A DNA stretch of 64,000 nucleotides from Marinobacter daqiaonensis (lineage in GTDB: Bacteria > Pseudomonadota > Gammaproteobacteria > Pseudomonadales > Oleiphilaceae): positions 1,833,272-1,897,271 of the forward strand of contig NZ_FOYW01000001.1 in NCBI RefSeq assembly GCF_900115285.1. Direction: 5' to 3'. Positions 63,455-64,000 of the stretch are shown here, piece after piece (positions within the stretch are counted from its first letter, which is position 1; each line of letters begins with the position of its first letter). The position numbers and the translations under genes were made by a program. The notes beneath the pieces are model-generated. The model was not told where the DNA came from. It ran no database searches and saw only the letters and a program-made list of their open reading frames with translations.

Positions 63455-63994
63455 ATGACCGAGAGGGAAAATACCCAGCCGGATACGGACACTCCCCTAT
63501 GGCGGTTTGCACTGGCCTTCTGGCAGCGGGAAGGGGCCGCCGGACTCTGCCTCGAGCTGCAGTCCCAGGGCTGGAGCGTAACGCGGATTCTGTGCGCCGG
63601 CTGGCTGGCGCGGGAAGGCCATTGCTATTCCGGGAGCGAACCGGAAACCGTCACTCATTGGCGTCAAAGTGTGACCGCGTCCATACGTTCCCTGAGGCAA
63701 TCCCTGAGCAAATCGGATAGCCTGCAACTCCCGGTACGCCAGAGTCTGGCGAAGGCCGAACTGGAGGCGGAACGGGTCGAGCTGTTCCATGCCTGGGAAG
63801 CGCTGCAGGATCAGTTGAGCTCCCTGGCCGGGGACCAGGACGAGGCCCTTGCCCTGGCCAACCTGAGAAAGGCCGCACCGGCAACGGACAATCGCACCAA
63901 CGAGATGACAGACGCCATGATCACACAGCTGGCCCGACTTATGCTCGATACCCCCACGCCGGCCTCCGATACTCACGGGAGTCCCGGGTCGTGA
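63455..63994 (+). CDS. TIGR02444 family protein
   Basis: A 179-residue protein whose N-terminal half matches the TIGR02444 family of unknown function: LWRFALAFWQREGAAGLCLE followed by LQSQGWSVTRILCAGWLA. The rest is helical and charged (RSLRQSLSKSDSL, LRKAAPATDN), with no membrane segment or known catalytic motif. It is divergent from the ABC-F gene, 21 bases away, as in Pseudomonas relatives. The stop is at 63992-63994, close to the window end. Confidence 0.75.
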   Translation: MTERENTQPDTDTPLWRFALAFWQREGAAGLCLELQSQGWSVTRILCAGWLAREGHCYSGSEPETVTHWRQSVTASIRSLRQSLSKSDSLQLPVRQSLAKAELEAERVELFHAWEALQDQLSSLAGDQDEALALANLRKAAPATDNRTNEMTDAMITQLARLMLDTPTPASDTHGSPGS

Positions 63995-64000
63995 GCCGCT

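Noticed and set aside
1..64000. Mobile elements, prophage, tRNA or rRNA genes
   Set aside because: No transposase, integrase, phage structural gene, tRNA cloverleaf or rRNA segment was recognised while reading both strands.

Overview
The window is GC-rich, gene-dense chromosomal DNA of a gammaproteobacterium. Several conserved gene blocks (hisI-hisE-tatABC-rsmE, ygfB-pepP-ubiH-ubiI, zapA-6S RNA-fau, dusB-fis-purHD, ubiD-rho-trxA-ppx) resemble the arrangement in Pseudomonas and its marine relatives. A Marinobacter-like organism is my best guess, but gene order and protein sequence alone do not prove it. I saw no rRNA, tRNA, transposase, phage gene or CRISPR array.

Layout. 1-3024: end of histidine synthesis, the Tat export genes and an rRNA methyltransferase. 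2994-15464: an iron-acquisition island with a divergent MFS exporter, aerobactin-type biosynthesis genes iucABCD, an IutA-like receptor, a FhuD-like binding protein and a fused FhuB-like permease; no FhuC-type ATPase is present. Fur-like boxes lie before iucA and before iutA. 15537-22194: a peptide-type ABC importer (two permeases, two ATPases, binding protein) followed by a TetR regulator; a strong palindrome overlaps the predicted operon promoter. 22225-26680: ubiquinone hydroxylases, aminopeptidase P and a YgfB protein on the minus strand. 26772-30047: a zinc-starvation-type module (His-rich ZrgA-like protein, DUF3299 protein, ABC ATPase, FtsX-type permease) behind a Zur-like box, set between ygfB and zapA. 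30119-31839: a coiled-coil protein, ZapA, 6S RNA, Fau and a small exported peptide gene. 32037-35081: ilvA, rpiA, ppa. 35170-40133: a DUF2333 protein, a LapD-like degenerate GGDEF/EAL protein and a divergent dual-receiver diguanylate cyclase. 40257-49429: aroQ-accBC behind two near-identical 18-bp operator-like sites, prmA, a zinc-ribbon membrane protein, dusB-fis and purHD. 49548-51717: a Kef-type antiporter overlapping a stand-alone Hen1-like RNA methyltransferase, followed by a palindromic ACGGAA-type repeat. 51831-63994: a flavin-reductase-like protein, ubiD, rho, a molybdenum-cofactor block (moaB-moeA-moaD-moaE, mobA), trxA, ppx, an ABC-F protein and a TIGR02444 protein.

How it works together. 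The iron island can make, export and re-import a hydroxamate-citrate siderophore, with its ABC ATPase presumably supplied from elsewhere. The zinc module should act when zinc is scarce. Most of the rest is housekeeping. The least explained items are the orphan Hen1 methyltransferase, the paired sites before aroQ-accBC, the small secreted peptide in an AT-rich pocket, the palindromic promoter of the peptide transporter, and the catalytically degenerate c-di-GMP protein beside an apparently active cyclase.
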